Of a stretch of DNA of 64,000 nt, positions 53,993 to 64,000 are shown piece after piece. The translations under genes and the position numbers were made by a program. Source of the stretch: Adiantum capillus-veneris (Eukaryota > Streptophyta > Polypodiopsida > Polypodiales > Pteridaceae). How positions within the stretch are numbered: the first letter of the stretch is position 1; every line of letters starts with the position of its first letter. The DNA lies in contig CM043968.1 in assembly GCA_014529385.2 (NCBI GenBank), positions 30,227,013 through 30,291,012 on the forward strand, read 5' to 3'. The notes below the pieces were generated by a model. The model worked only from the letters and a program-made list of their open reading frames with translations. It was not told where the DNA came from and did no database searches.

Positions 53993-54426
53993 ATTTGGTT
54001 TCTCTCTTCTTGCTTAAGAAGAGAGGTCCTTAAGTAGCCTATTAATGGTTGATTTTGTGAATTATGTTAGGGTAAGTGGGACTGGAATCTATTATCGGTT
54101 TTGTTGAGCCCACTATGTGGAATATGGTGCGCACCTCGAAAGATTTGGTCTTAATAATGGGGTCTTTTTAGACTTACCTACGGTTTTACCATTATTGAGC
54201 CATAAGAAGTCCAAAAGGAGCCATTCCTCGACAATTATGCTATGTTAGACCCACCCCACTACTCTCTCTAATTAATTAATTTGAGCCGCGGTGTAGATAC
54301 TGAAGTGCTTATTTTCAAATGCTAAGAGGAGTAGCAACTAAGGTTTTGAGTTGCCAAAGAATACACTAAGTAAACACATAAGTATAATTAGCATGGTTCA
54401 CAATAACCAAGAGAGTAGAATGAACA
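53993..54426 (+). other. Chromovirus-1 leader
   Basis: Non-coding sequence between primer site and gag. Sequence around 54420 (ATGAACATTGATAACTTTG) may hold the natural gag start. Confidence 0.6.
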
Positions 54427-55846
54427 TTGATAACTTTGATTTTGCACATGAAGGTGCTAATGATGATGCCCCCATGTTTTATCAATTATCTTGTTACTAA
54501 GTTGCATCAAGCTATGGACAACCCTACTAAGTTGCATCAGGCTATGGGCAACCCTACTTTGCAAGCCGAAGTTACTCAACAACTTCGTGCTTATGGGATT
54601 TCCCTTCCTTTGCAAGAGGAGAGAGAGCTTAGGAGGCCTCTTGATGAGACCCCCAAAAGAAGACTCTCTCCCATACGAGAGGAGGAATCCAAAGAGCAAG
54701 AAAATAATGAATTCCTAAGTTCCTCTGAAGATGCGGCTCCACGAAGACGGCAGCCTAGACGATCGCAACTCCTCCCATGAGGAAACGGTCAACACATAGT
54801 CCTTCTCCTCATCATTTCCAAAGGGAAGAGAGGAAACAAAGGAAAAAAGGTCAAGAAAGAGGTCACCCTCTTCTCCTTCTTCTTCACCTTCCTCCTCTCC
54901 CTATGAAAGCTATGGCTATTCTCCTAGAGAATATAATAGGGGAGGACATCGCAAATCATACCCTGCATGGCGAAGATCACAAAATCTCAAGAAGTTCAAA
55001 GAGGGAGGAAAGAGTATCTCTTTTCTCACCTATGATGGCACCTTTGGTGCCACTGACGAAGTATTGGCCTTCATCCAACAATTTGATACGGCCTTTGGAG
55101 ACAAGGGCTTTATGGAGTCCTCCAAGCTACGCCATGTAGCTATGCACTTCCAAATATTGTCTCATCAATGGTGGGCTAGCCTTCATGGAAATGGTGAAGC
55201 CCCAAAGACATGGAAAACTCTACTAGTTTCCATCATGAAGCAATTCCTTGCAAGCAATGCAAAGGACAAAGTACTTACCGAATGGCATAGTTTGAAGCTT
55301 CTCTCACATGAGTCTATTCACAAATATGTGGACAAGTTTTGGGACTTACATCTCAAGGCTATTGTCTTCAAACAGATAGACTTCACCGAGCAAAAGAAAC
55401 AATTTTGTGCGGGATTACCTGAAGAAATGGCCGAGTATGTCAACTCCCAACGGCCTGGTTCTATCACCGAACTAATCCACCACACCATGGTTGCTTTCCG
55501 CTTCAATTTCCAACAAGGGGCTAGACGGAATGTCAAACCCATGGAAAACAAAGACAAAAATGATACAAAGGGGAAAACCATTTTGCCCAAAGTTCTTTCC
55601 AAGGCACTTCCTACAACAACAACAATAGGTCCAAGGAGAAGGCAGTTTACAAAGGTAAAAACAAACTCTCTCATGAAGAGCTTGAAGCTTTTCGCAAGGA
55701 CCATAAGTGTTTTAAGTGTGGGGAGCAAGGCAATGGCTATCATTCTTGCCCCAAGAAAAATGCTTGCAATGAGACTCCTAGGGCTTCCACCATTCAAGCT
55801 CCAAAAGAGGATGCTCATTGTGCAAAGGATCATCTCTCTCCTATAA
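54420..55846 (+). pseudogene. Chromovirus-1 gag with zinc knuckle
   Basis: An N-terminal charged part (54427-55139, two frames; Arg/Ser-rich with SPSSSSPSS-like low complexity) leads into the gag core. The core reads TYDGTFGATDEVLAFIQQFDTAF, FMESSKLRHVAMHFQILSHQWWASLHGNGEAPKTWKTLLVSIMKQFL and SHESIHKYVDKFWDL, the Retrotrans_gag pattern. The knuckle CFKCGEQGNGYHSC (55708-55749) lies in another frame from the core, showing a frameshift near 55640. Gag packages the element RNA. Confidence 0.9.
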
Positions 55847-55847
55847 T

Positions 55848-56495
55848 TGGGGAATGGTAAGGGAGCATGATGGCTTCAACTTGTTTGACCCTGGCTCTAC
55901 TCACAAATTCATATCAACGGAGTTGGCCACCAAGTTGAGCATTCAAGCTTTCGAGATGGGAGATATTGTAACGACTGACACAGCTTTCAAGGGATAGCAA
56001 GCCTCCGTTACTCACTTGATTGGGAAGTTGAGGCTTCATGTCCAAAGCTATGTCGACAAAGAAGACTTTTTCATCTCTCCTCTCCAACATGAGGATGCTA
56101 TCCTAGGGGCACCAAGGTTTGATCGCATGGCTGCCAACATGAAGTTCCCTAAAAGGAGAATCTACTTCAGCTACAGGGAAAAGAACATGTATATAGATGC
56201 TAATGAGTCTGGTCTCACTATACCACTTGTAAATTCACCAGCTTTTGATAAGTCAATGAAAAGCTCGATTTTTGTGTACATGATTTTTGTCAAAGAATCC
56301 ACTAATGACGCTAATGGTTTAGCAAATGAAAATGGTAGGAATCAAGAAGATTTAGACTTGTCTAAATTTCTAAAAGGATTCCAAGATGTGTTCATTGATG
56401 ATATCCCTATGGACTTACCTCCAAAACGAGGGGATGAGGACCATCAAATTGAGCTCCTATCACGAAGCTCACCACCTAACAAGTCTCCTTATTGA
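55848..56495 (+). pseudogene. Chromovirus-1 aspartic protease
   Basis: The frame reads FNLFDPGSTHKFISTELATKLSI. The active-site triplet is DPG instead of DSG, so the catalytic motif is damaged. After a stop at 55996 it continues with KLRLHVQSYVDKEDFFISPLQHEDAILGAPRFDRMAANMKFPKRRIYF, the ILG.PWL......DW....I.F closing segment of gypsy protease. The frame runs on toward RT through an acidic linker. Confidence 0.85.
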
Positions 56496-57431
56496 GTCTC
56501 CCAAGCTCAACAAGAGGAGATTATGAGGCAAGTACAAGAATTGCTAGACAAAGGTATGGTGAGGCCAAGCTCCTCTCCCTTTTGCTCTCTAGTTCTTTTA
56601 GTGCAAAAGAAAGATGGTATGTACCGCATGTGTGTGGACTATCGCACACTAAACCATATCACTATCAAAAATAGATTTCTCGTGCCTCGGGTAGAAGATT
56701 TGTTTGATAAGCTATAAGGCTCTACCTACTTTAATAGGAATGAACTTAAAAGTGGCTATCATCAAATAAAGATAGTGGAGGAAGATATCCTAAAGACCGC
56801 GTTTCGTACAACGTTTGGTCTTTATGAATATCTAATCATGCCTTTTGGCTTGATCAATGCAACTACCACATTCAAACATTTGATGGAGAAAATATTAAGA
56901 CCCTACCGCAAGTTCACTGGAGTGTTCTTTGATGATATCATCATCTAGTCCAAGTCCTTGGAGGAACACAAGCAACATCTCCAAGTGATTTTTCAAGCAT
57001 TGGGAGACCAAGCTTTTTCTCAACCAAAAGAAAACCGAATTTTTCCTTCAAGAGATTCAATACTTAGGTCATATTATCTCTCAAGATGGTATCCGTAAGG
57101 ATCCATCAAAGTTAGAGGTAATAAAGACATGGCCTAATCCAAGGAATCTACATGAGCTAAGAAGCTTTATTGGTATGTGTGTATACTATAGACACTTTAT
57201 AGAAAAATTTTCTCAAATAGTAGGACAATTACATGACTTAACAAAGAAGAATGTTAAGTATTCATGTACTGCTAAGGAGCAAAAAGCTTTTGACAAGCTC
57301 AAAGAGAAGCTTACCTCTCAACCAGTCCTCATGCTTTCATATCTCTCAAAGCCATTTGAGGTCCATTGTGATGCTTGTGGTGATTGCCTTGGAGCAGTCT
57401 TGCTTCAAGAAGGGCATGCCATAGCATATGA
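56496..57431 (+). pseudogene. Chromovirus-1 reverse transcriptase and RNase H start
   Basis: RT motifs in order: QVQELLDKGMVRPSSSPFCSLVLLVQKKDGMYRMCVDYRTLN, NRFLVPRVEDLFDKL (stop), GYHQIKIVEEDILKTAFRTTFGLYEYLIMPFGLINATTTF and the active site FTGVFFDDIII (FFDD for YLDD). Then follow the GICSYYRRFI-like VCVYYRHFIEKFS and LKEKLTSQPVLMLSYLSKPFEVHCDACGDCLGAVLLQEGHAIAY, with the first RNase H Asp. Stops at about 56716 and 56947. The RNase H is cut by the MITE at 57432. Confidence 0.92.
57424..57431. repeat. MITE target-site duplication (GCATATGA)
   Basis: GCATATGA precedes the insert and is repeated at 57679-57686 after it. Eight bases is the length typical of hAT-type transposition. Confidence 0.85.
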
Positions 57432-57678
57432 CCCGGGGAGGTCACCTAAGGAAAAGGTAACCTATCACGTGAGTTCAACAGAAGGGTATTTAAAGTTCTT
57501 GAAACTTACAGAAATATATATACAGAAGGACATTATTTTTTCAAAGTTGAAAAAAACTTACAGATTTTAAAAGAAAAGGGTACATTATATTCCTAACAAA
57601 ATTTACAGATAAGGGGTTTTACAAACATGTCTTGAACGCACGTGATATGGTAGTTTTACACATAGTGAACCCCCCGAG
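57432..57678. mobile_element. 247-bp MITE in the chromovirus RNase H
   Basis: The insert splits RNase H between HAIAY and ESRRLNTNEQVLGIYKKELLAILHAL, and removing it with one duplication restores the frame. Termini are imperfect inverted repeats: CCCGGGGAGGTCACC at the left and the reverse complement of CTCGGGGGGTTCACTATG at the right. It has no coding capacity. A second copy is at 9101-9290. The 8-bp duplication suggests hAT, but the termini do not show the usual CA(G)-start, so the superfamily is uncertain. Confidence 0.85.
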
Positions 57679-57686
57679 GCATATGA

Positions 57687-58060
57687 GAGCCGAAGGCTTA
57701 ATACAAATGAACAAGTCTTGGGCATTTATAAAAAAGAGCTTTTAGCTATTCTACATGCCCTAGACACTTGGAAGCACTATTTATTGGGGGACTCCATTCA
57801 TTTTACAAACAGGCCATCAAAGTCTCAAGTACTTTATGACGCAAACAAAGCTTTTCGACAAACAAATGAGATGGGCAAATTTTCTTTCGCAATTTAATTT
57901 TTGTATTGGTCACATTTGGTAAGCACAATCAAGTGGCCGATGCACTATCACGACGACCAAAAGTTAATGTTGTGTCTATAGCAACTCACAATGATCTATC
58001 TTCTATGATAGATGAGTATGCTATTGATCCTGACTTTAAAGACATAATGTCAGCCCTTGC
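57687..58060 (+). pseudogene. Chromovirus-1 RNase H, second part
   Basis: Continues SRRLNTNEQVLGIYKKELLAILHALDTWKHYLLGDSIHFTNRPSKSQVL, the gypsy RNase H stretch with the E..L.A.. helix. The Asp normally in FTDH reads FTNR here, a missing catalytic residue. Then, in another frame, comes GKHNQVADALSRRP, the N..ADALSR motif that ends RNase H. Confidence 0.88.
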
Positions 58061-59200
58061 TTTGGGGAAGAAAGAGGAACCATTCACCTTGCAGGATGGT
58101 TATCTTCTCCATGGCAATAGGCTATGTGTTACCCACTCCCTTTGTGAGAAAGTCATGTATGAATCTCATGCTCCTCCCTATGCGGGGCATAGAGGCATTC
58201 AACCTACTCTTCTAGGAGTAGAGACGTATTTCTATTGGCCTACCATGAAAGTGGACATACAAGTGTTTCAAAATGTGTGGTATACCAAAAGACAAGTATG
58301 ATAGAGGGAAGAAACCTGGATTACTCCAGACATTGCCCATCCCTAATTCACCATGGGAGAGTATATCCATGGATTTTATCTTTGGATTACCCAAGTCTAT
58401 CCATGGGAATACGGGAATATGGACAATAGTTGACAGGTTTAGCAAGCAAGCACACTTTATTCCTGTCAAAAATACTATTAAGGCACACCAAATGGCAACC
58501 CTTCATATCTTAGATTTTCAAACACCATGGATTACCAACATCCATCGTGTCAGACAAAGATCCTAGAATGACCAGTAATGTCTGGAAAGGTTTCTTTGAA
58601 AATCTAGGTACAAGATTGAATTTCTCTTCAATCTACCACCCACAAACAAATGGCCAATGTGAGATAGCCAATCTTAAGATACTCGATCTACTAAAGAATT
58701 ATGTTATAGAAGTAGATCAATGATCACAGTGGGAGAAGTACTTACCCCTTGTAGAGTATGCATACAATAATATTGTCCATACTAATACAAGAAAAACACC
58801 TTTTGAGATCATAGAGAGAAGACCTAAAAGTCCCTTGCTACTTAAAAGTACATGTGAAGATATTTGTTGCTGATGATATCCGTGACCTACAAGAATCTTT
58901 TCAAAAGGTTAAGGAGGCTATATCCATCTCTCAACAAAGGTAAAAAGCTGCTACTGACAAGTGCACAGAAGGGCCTTAACATTCAAAGAAAATGATTGGG
59001 TCTTACTTAAGTTTCCCAAGGCTCGATTGAGGCAAACGACGTGCAAAAATCCTATGGGCCATCAAAAGTATTATGCTAAATCAGCAAAAGGATACTATGG
59101 TCCTTTTCAAATCTTGAAGCCATCACTGACATGGCTTATCAACTCAAGTTTCCCAATCCTTGGCTCATACACAATGATTCTCATGTGAGCCTACTTAAGC
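58061..59200 (+). pseudogene. Chromovirus-1 integrase
   Basis: The zinc-binding start is SHAPPYAGHRGIQPTLLGVETYFYWPTMKVDIQVFQNV, where the first cysteine of the CxxC pair is lost or frameshifted. The core has PGLLQTLPIPNSPWESISMDFIFGLPKS (first Asp), then SDKDPRMTSNVWKGFFENLGTRLNFS (second Asp) and YHPQTNGQCEIANLKIL (catalytic Glu) in another frame. It ends with VEYAYNN...TPFEI and the C-terminal NDWVLLKFPKARLRQT...KGYYGPFQILK. At least four frame changes or stops. Confidence 0.92.
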
Positions 59201-59269
59201 CAATAGAACCAATTATTGAAGACCCTCCAAAAATTGAAGACCAAGAAGAGGTGCTACAACCCGAAGCTA

Positions 59270-59434
59270 TCGATCCTTCGGCATGAACACAAGGTACTAC
59301 GGCATGCTAAGATTATCCGACGGTATCTTATTAAGTTCAAAAATTATCCATTTGAAGATGCTAGATGGATGGAAGGAATACAGCTTAAGGAAAGTATGAA
59401 CCTTGTCAATGCTTACAATGTTACACTAGAGTAA
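59270..59434 (+). pseudogene. Chromovirus-1 chromodomain
   Basis: Reads HEHKVLRHAKIIRRYLIKFKNYPFEDARWMEGIQLKESMNLVNAY, a C-terminal integrase chromodomain (...YLVKWKGYP.E.ATWE...). It defines the element as a chromovirus; such domains guide integration to particular chromatin. The same module, more diverged, ends Chromovirus-2 at 33500. Confidence 0.9.
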
Positions 59435-59783
59435 GCAAATTTAAATGCTTTCTAAATGAACAATGTTTTTGTCTTATAAGACTAATCCTCTCATGTGCAC
59501 AAATTTTAATAGTATGAATGCTTCGAATCATGTTTTTGATGACGACGTCACTCAAACACCAAGTAGAATTTGTCACTCTACTTGGGGAGTATGATATGGA
59601 CTAAAGAGCAGACATGAAAGCAGCTATGTCTCCCAAGCACCAAATGGACTAGTCATCCATTTTGGAATGATGTCACAGGGTGAAAAGGAATCCTCTACCC
59701 GCTAAGAAACATAGACTAATGACTAAGACTTTATCTCTTCTATCTCATAGTCGAGGACGACTATGATTTTAAGAGAGAGATAA
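59435..59783 (+). other. Chromovirus-1 3' untranslated region and polypurine tract
   Basis: Non-coding, ending in the purine-rich AAGAGAGAGATAA right before the 3' LTR. Confidence 0.75.
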
Positions 59784-61204
59784 TGTCATAAAATCTAATA
59801 TCTAACCAACCCAAATGATTTTCTCGTATTAAACTCATCATTTAATGTAGGAGAATAAACAGGAACAAGGGTTAGAATATAGACATGTGTTTATGGATCT
59901 GTGTCAAGACGGGGCCAAGGTTAAAAGGGGTCCAAATGACAGATGGTATGTTAAATGGAAATGCTACCTAATGGAGCTTAAAGACATTAGGGTTAGCTTC
60001 ATTAAAGACCTCCAAAATTTAGTGTTCAAAAGTCCTTTGACCTTAGACAAAAACTAGGACTGACTTTGAGGTGAGAATCCTACCCAAGCACGAAGTGCTT
60101 GTTGGTTTGCTAAGTGTTAGTGTGAACCTTACCCAAAAGCTTGGGGTGTTTCTCACATGCTTAAATGACTAAAGTTCTTAGAAGAGTTCAATTCAAAGAT
60201 AACTCTCAAGAGCCATGAAATTTTCCATGCTTGATTGACTAAGTCCTTGAAGTATTTAATTCAACTAAATGACTTAATAAGCATAAAAGACACATGTTCA
60301 AATGATCCTCCACATGTGACCATTATGATGTGTTTGAATGCTATTGGATAGGTTTTAAAGGGGTCCAATGAGAATTTAGATACATAAAAATAAATAATTA
60401 AGTGCTTTCTCTCAAAGAAGAAAAAGAGGACACATGTCTAAATGAAATAATAACATAATACAAGAGAGGGAGAGAGAGAGGTGTAAACTAATCATGAGAG
60501 GGGGGGGGGAGGTATACTCTCCCACACACACACACATTCTCTCATTATGTGGAGTGCAAAATGCAAGAGCTCCATCTCCTTCTCCAAGCCTCTTGAGAAG
60601 TAGAGAGCTTACACAACACTCTTGGCTATGGAATGCAAATCCAACCAAGAGCCATACTTCAATGCTTAAGCTTGCCATCTTCATTACTATGCTATTATGC
60701 TATGATAAGCAAAAAGAGTGATGATAAGTGAGGAACTATTTATTTTTCCTATGGATGATTCTTCTTCCTCTTCCCTACCCTCATTCCCCACCTTCAAAGG
60801 TGTTTGAGGCCTTGGGACCGAGGCTTGGGATAGTTAATGCTTTTTGCAAAGTTTATGTTAAACTCGTGATACATGAAGCTTTCCATCTTCATAGCATCAC
60901 CAAGGTCACAAGGAACACAAAGATTGTATTGTAACAAGTCTCTCTTGATGGGAGAATCTATAATACAAACGCCTTTTGGAGGAGGACCGACTCCAAGTAA
61001 ATCCGGTCCTCGACTATTGTCATGTTCTCTAATACTCTCTCTCTTGCAAAAGTATTATTCATGCCAAGCTAATTAAGTAATATGTTTATGTTGCTACCAT
61101 CAATTAAGTTCACCCTCCATGCTCTCAAAGTAATCTCACAAAAATGCTCACTCTAATTCTCTTAATTCTGATATTCTCAAAGTTCATAGGCCATTTCCAT
61201 TACA
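59784..61204 (+). repeat. Chromovirus-1 3' LTR (1,421 bp)
   Basis: TGTCATAAAATCTAATATC to CATTTCCATTACA, uninterrupted. It shows the empty site for the GC-rich element seen in the 5' LTR. It includes a G-run near 60500 and a short (CA)n. Confidence 0.95.
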
Positions 61205-61220
61205 TGAGTACTTAACGATA

Positions 61221-61286
61221 AGGGGACTCAAGATGGCGACTTGTAAGGGGACTCAAGATGGCGGCTTGTAAGGGGACTCAAGATGA
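61221..61286. repeat. 25-bp tandem repeat
   Basis: Units starting AGGGGACTCAAGATGG at 61221, 61246 and 61271. A similar unit (AAGGAGACTCAAGATG) lies directly left of the chromovirus at 50400-50416, so the chromovirus inserted into this small array. Confidence 0.88.
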
Positions 61287-63843
61287 ACAATAGCACCCTA
61301 TGAGAGGGTCCTTGCAACCACGAAGTTGCATTGTATTTTAAGAATGCAGAACTAGCTTGAGTTGTATCCTTGAGCAGTGAGTCGCTGAGTCGAATTTTGA
61401 TCATGGCGATGAGGGCAAATGTAAACTGCTAGCATTTTTGTGCATCATCTTTATGCACATGCCCATGATTCTACCTCACTTGAATCCCAATTCTCAGCTC
61501 CACTCTCTTACTTGCTTCTATCCTTGGATCTTTTTTATGATAAATACATGGTAGTAGTGCTCATCATAACCTCCTATGTAGTAAGAATGACATCTTTCCC
61601 TTGGTCTACCTAGGGGTGACAAAAGTTCTACCAAGTTGAGAAGTACAAATTGGGTAAGCTAGCAAGTTTTTAATAATGAGGGCCCATAACTGCTACACTG
61701 TGTAATTATAAAACTTTTCGTGTCTAAGAGCAGAGTTGTAAAAAGATAAGAAATCGTAGTTTCAAATGTACCAGGAAAGCTTCAAGCTTCAAAGAGATGA
61801 AAGTGGGGACCTTTACTACCAACCAACCATCAACACAATTAATTAGAACTAAGTTTCACATAATGGGTGACAAGTAACCAAGTATCCCCCACTGCTTGTT
61901 ATTGTTGTCACCCCTCTCATCCTCCCAATTTGTAGTACTCTATGTTCTCTTTTGCAAGTCTATGTAGATATGGTCTAAGACTATCTTGAAGCTTCTTATG
62001 GCTTTGTGGAGTCTAGTAAAAGTGTCCCAATTAGCCATCGGTCTAGGTTCGTACTGGTTATTTTGTGCATTAAGCTTATCATGAATAATTTGCTGCATGT
62101 ATGGATCCTAGGTAACACTCATCTGAGCTATCTGTCAATATTCTTGCTATAAGAGGTGGAAGTTAGTGTTTAACGACCTGGCTATGCGTTATAGACTTTT
62201 AGAGCTAATGTCTCCTTTTCTAGAGTATTTTTTTCCAAAAGTAACTTTAGTCAAACTTTATAGCTACAACCGCCTTTCTAAAAATCCATATATTACTAAT
62301 TGTACATCCTGCAATCTTACTTGGTTAATTTTCTAAAAATTTCTACATGAATATGCTGTATTTTGTACTTCTTATGAAGACCTCACAAAAGGATTTGATC
62401 ATAAACCATGAACAATAAACTAAAAATAAACAAGTTTCTTGGAATTGCATCTATTCCATATTGAGTATGTATTCCATGATGTGGGTTTTAAAAATCCATA
62501 TTCCCTATGTGAACAATCAAAGTTGGGTACACCTACTTGCTTAGAATCTATCTCGGAACGAGTTAGTCTCATAGTAGGTAGGAGGATAAGTTCAACTCAT
62601 TACTTTTATCTATGTTAGTATTTTTTGTGTAGGTCATTCATACGTATATAGTTGTGTGTTCATATTCTTATTAATGCATGCACCAATCTTTTGATGGTGC
62701 AAGTGTTCGCTCAATGACACCCATGCTTATGATCATGTGTGCTTATGTTTATCGCATATGTATTATCTATGTGTGTTAGTATGGGTGCAAACGTATTGAT
62801 CCTTATCCTTCACAAACTACTACACACATAAGTGGGTATGTATGTGATCGGAATTCAATATGTATCGCCTCTTTTTTTTATGTGTGTGTAGGTTACCATG
62901 CACAAAAGTGTGAGGAAGAGTGGACGATCTAGAGAATATGTACTTTTTCTATTATGCATATGAATATGGTTTGTGTGTGTGTGTGCATGCATGCTTGTAT
63001 ATAGGTGCATATACATGCTTGTTTTTCATTAAAAAATGCTACCTCTATATGTCACCAATTGTGACTTCTGCACTCGGCTATGAATGACGTTTCTTTGTTC
63101 GCTTGCAGGGATAATGTCGAACAATTTTTCCAAATATCTAGAGAATATGTACTTTTTCCATTATACATATGTGTGTGTGTGCATACCTGCGTATAGGTGC
63201 ATACACAGATTTAATAATCACGTGATCACATGAATTTTTTTGTGATTACCATGTGTTATTATCAGATTCACATAATTACACTTTATGTGATCACATCTAA
63301 GCCAAAGAATGGTGACCTGTTGATAACCCACCAAAAGCCCATCGAACTATTATTTTTTTGTGGCAATCCCACTTGGACATGGCAAAAACCCTCCAACGGG
63401 CTTGCCAAGATATGGAAAAGCCTAGCTAGACTACTGGTTTGGGTGGTTTTTGCAGGTTAATAAGAATTTCACGTGAACACATGAGGAGAAAGCTGGACTC
63501 ACTTTTGGGCCTTTCAATTCTAGAGAGAGAGTGGCGCTCGACCAATGAGGAAGAGGCTAACGTTACGTTGAAAATCGACATTTTGGAGTCAAGCTCTTTT
63601 TTTTAAAAAGGGAGGAAATTTTATTTTGGTTCATCAAATTGCACAATTTTATGCTTTCAAGGCATAAATGTCGTAAGTCGTACTAACTATGTACCGAGGA
63701 ATTTCAAAACTTTCATTGAAGACTCTATCTAGTACTTTGTTCCCGCCCAAATATGACTTTGAGTAGCTCTACTTCCCTCTCAAAACTTCTTCCCTTTTTT
63801 ATATTTGCGCTAACCTTTCTGTGTATTCATTCTACTGCACACC
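61287..63843. other. Non-coding region, nothing recognised except small repeats
   Basis: AT-rich with short GT runs. Two related stretches (ATCTAGAGAATATGTACTTT and a following GTGTGTGTGTGCAT.C.TGC) lie at about 62929-63010 and 63136-63205, a direct duplication. No transposon protein motifs seen. Confidence 0.5.
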
Positions 63844-64000
63844 ATGTCTACTTCTCGAAGGCCTAGCACTACCATTGACTCTCTTAGCATTTTAAACAGT
63901 TATACTACAGACGATCAATCATGGATTCCATCTCGTATAACTATCGGAAGTTGGGTTCTACTGCAAACTAGGAGGAGGAAGAGGAGGCAACGCAATGATT
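63844..64000 (+). CDS. Possible start of a gene running off the window
   Basis: An ATG in the context CACACCATGTCT opens a frame of 52 codons that is still open at the last base (MSTSRRPSTTIDSLSIL ... RRRKRRQRND). A TTTTTTATATTTGC lies about 45 bases upstream. The basic RRRKRRQR run near the end could be a nuclear localisation signal. The length is short enough for chance, and no family is recognisable. Confidence 0.25.
   Translation, partial: MSTSRRPSTTIDSLSILNSYTTDDQSWIPSRITIGSWVLLQTRRRKRRQRND

Larger units (their letters stand above)
50419..61204 (+). mobile_element. Chromovirus-1: complete but decayed Ty3/gypsy element
   Basis: It has two LTRs of about 1.4 kb and a TGGTATCAGAGC primer site after the 5' LTR. 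In order come gag, zinc knuckle, protease, RT, RNase H, integrase and chromodomain, with a purine-rich tract before the 3' LTR. The flanks TGAGC (50414-50418) and TGAGT (61205-61209) look like a 5-bp target duplication with one change. The 5' LTR carries a 2.1 kb GC-rich element (51118-53225) and RNase H carries a 247-bp MITE (57432-57678). Stops and frameshifts occur in all genes. Confidence 0.94.

Overview
This window looks like intergenic DNA from a large, repeat-rich land-plant genome. The evidence is plant-type Ty1/copia and Ty3/gypsy retrotransposons (initiator-Met and TGGCGCC-type primer-binding sites, a chromodomain integrase), a CACTA transposon with a TNP2 transposase, L1-like LINEs, and long GA/GT/TA microsatellites. 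I see no complete host gene, no tRNA or rRNA gene and no CRISPR array. The species cannot be named from the sequence. A fern, lycophyte or gymnosperm-sized genome would fit, but that is a guess. Almost every coding stretch is a broken transposon gene. The one long intact reading frame is the RT-RNase H frame of a copia element at 14044-15504.

Layout. (1) 250-9065: a decayed minus-strand copia element (Copia-A). It was split by a 4.8 kb CACTA transposon at 1689-6531, which has CACTACAACA ends and a TCT target duplication. (2) 9101-9915: a MITE-like copy and a small diverged tandem array. (3) 9905-22485: the minus-strand internal region of a large gypsy element (Gypsy-T). It has a long gag, a protease and an RT, a 2 kb leader carrying regularly spaced 20-bp palindromes, and a TGGCGCC-type primer-binding site at its LTR junction. 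A young copia element (Copia-B, 11812-15785) sits inside it, with identical-length 192-bp LTRs and a CTGAC duplication. Copia-B has lost protease and integrase. (4) 22486-32273: rearranged sequence of the same gypsy family, bounded by inverted LTR ends. It contains a plus-strand integrase followed, unusually, by a protease-like motif, a second palindrome block, a broken coiled-coil gene and an antisense gene starting inside the LTR. (5) 32274-34240: the 3' part of a second chromovirus. (6) 34440-36120: a copia integrase fragment and a LINE ORF1-like remnant. (7) 36160-50418: LINE pieces, LINE-tailed retroposons, inverted dispersed repeats, a gypsy integrase fragment and microsatellites. (8) 50419-61204: a full-length chromovirus with 1.4 kb LTRs. 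Its 5' LTR is interrupted by a 2.1 kb GC-rich non-coding LTR element, and its RNase H by a 247-bp MITE. (9) 61205-64000: a short tandem array and unannotated sequence, with an open frame that may be the start of a gene at the right edge.

The nesting gives relative ages: Copia-A before its CACTA; Gypsy-T before Copia-B; the chromovirus before both of its insertions. The observations most worth following are the GC-rich element whose LTRs contain an embedded second copy of their own LTR end and primer-binding site, the palindrome arrays in the gypsy leader, and the gypsy family with an LTR-initiated antisense gene and a coiled-coil gene.
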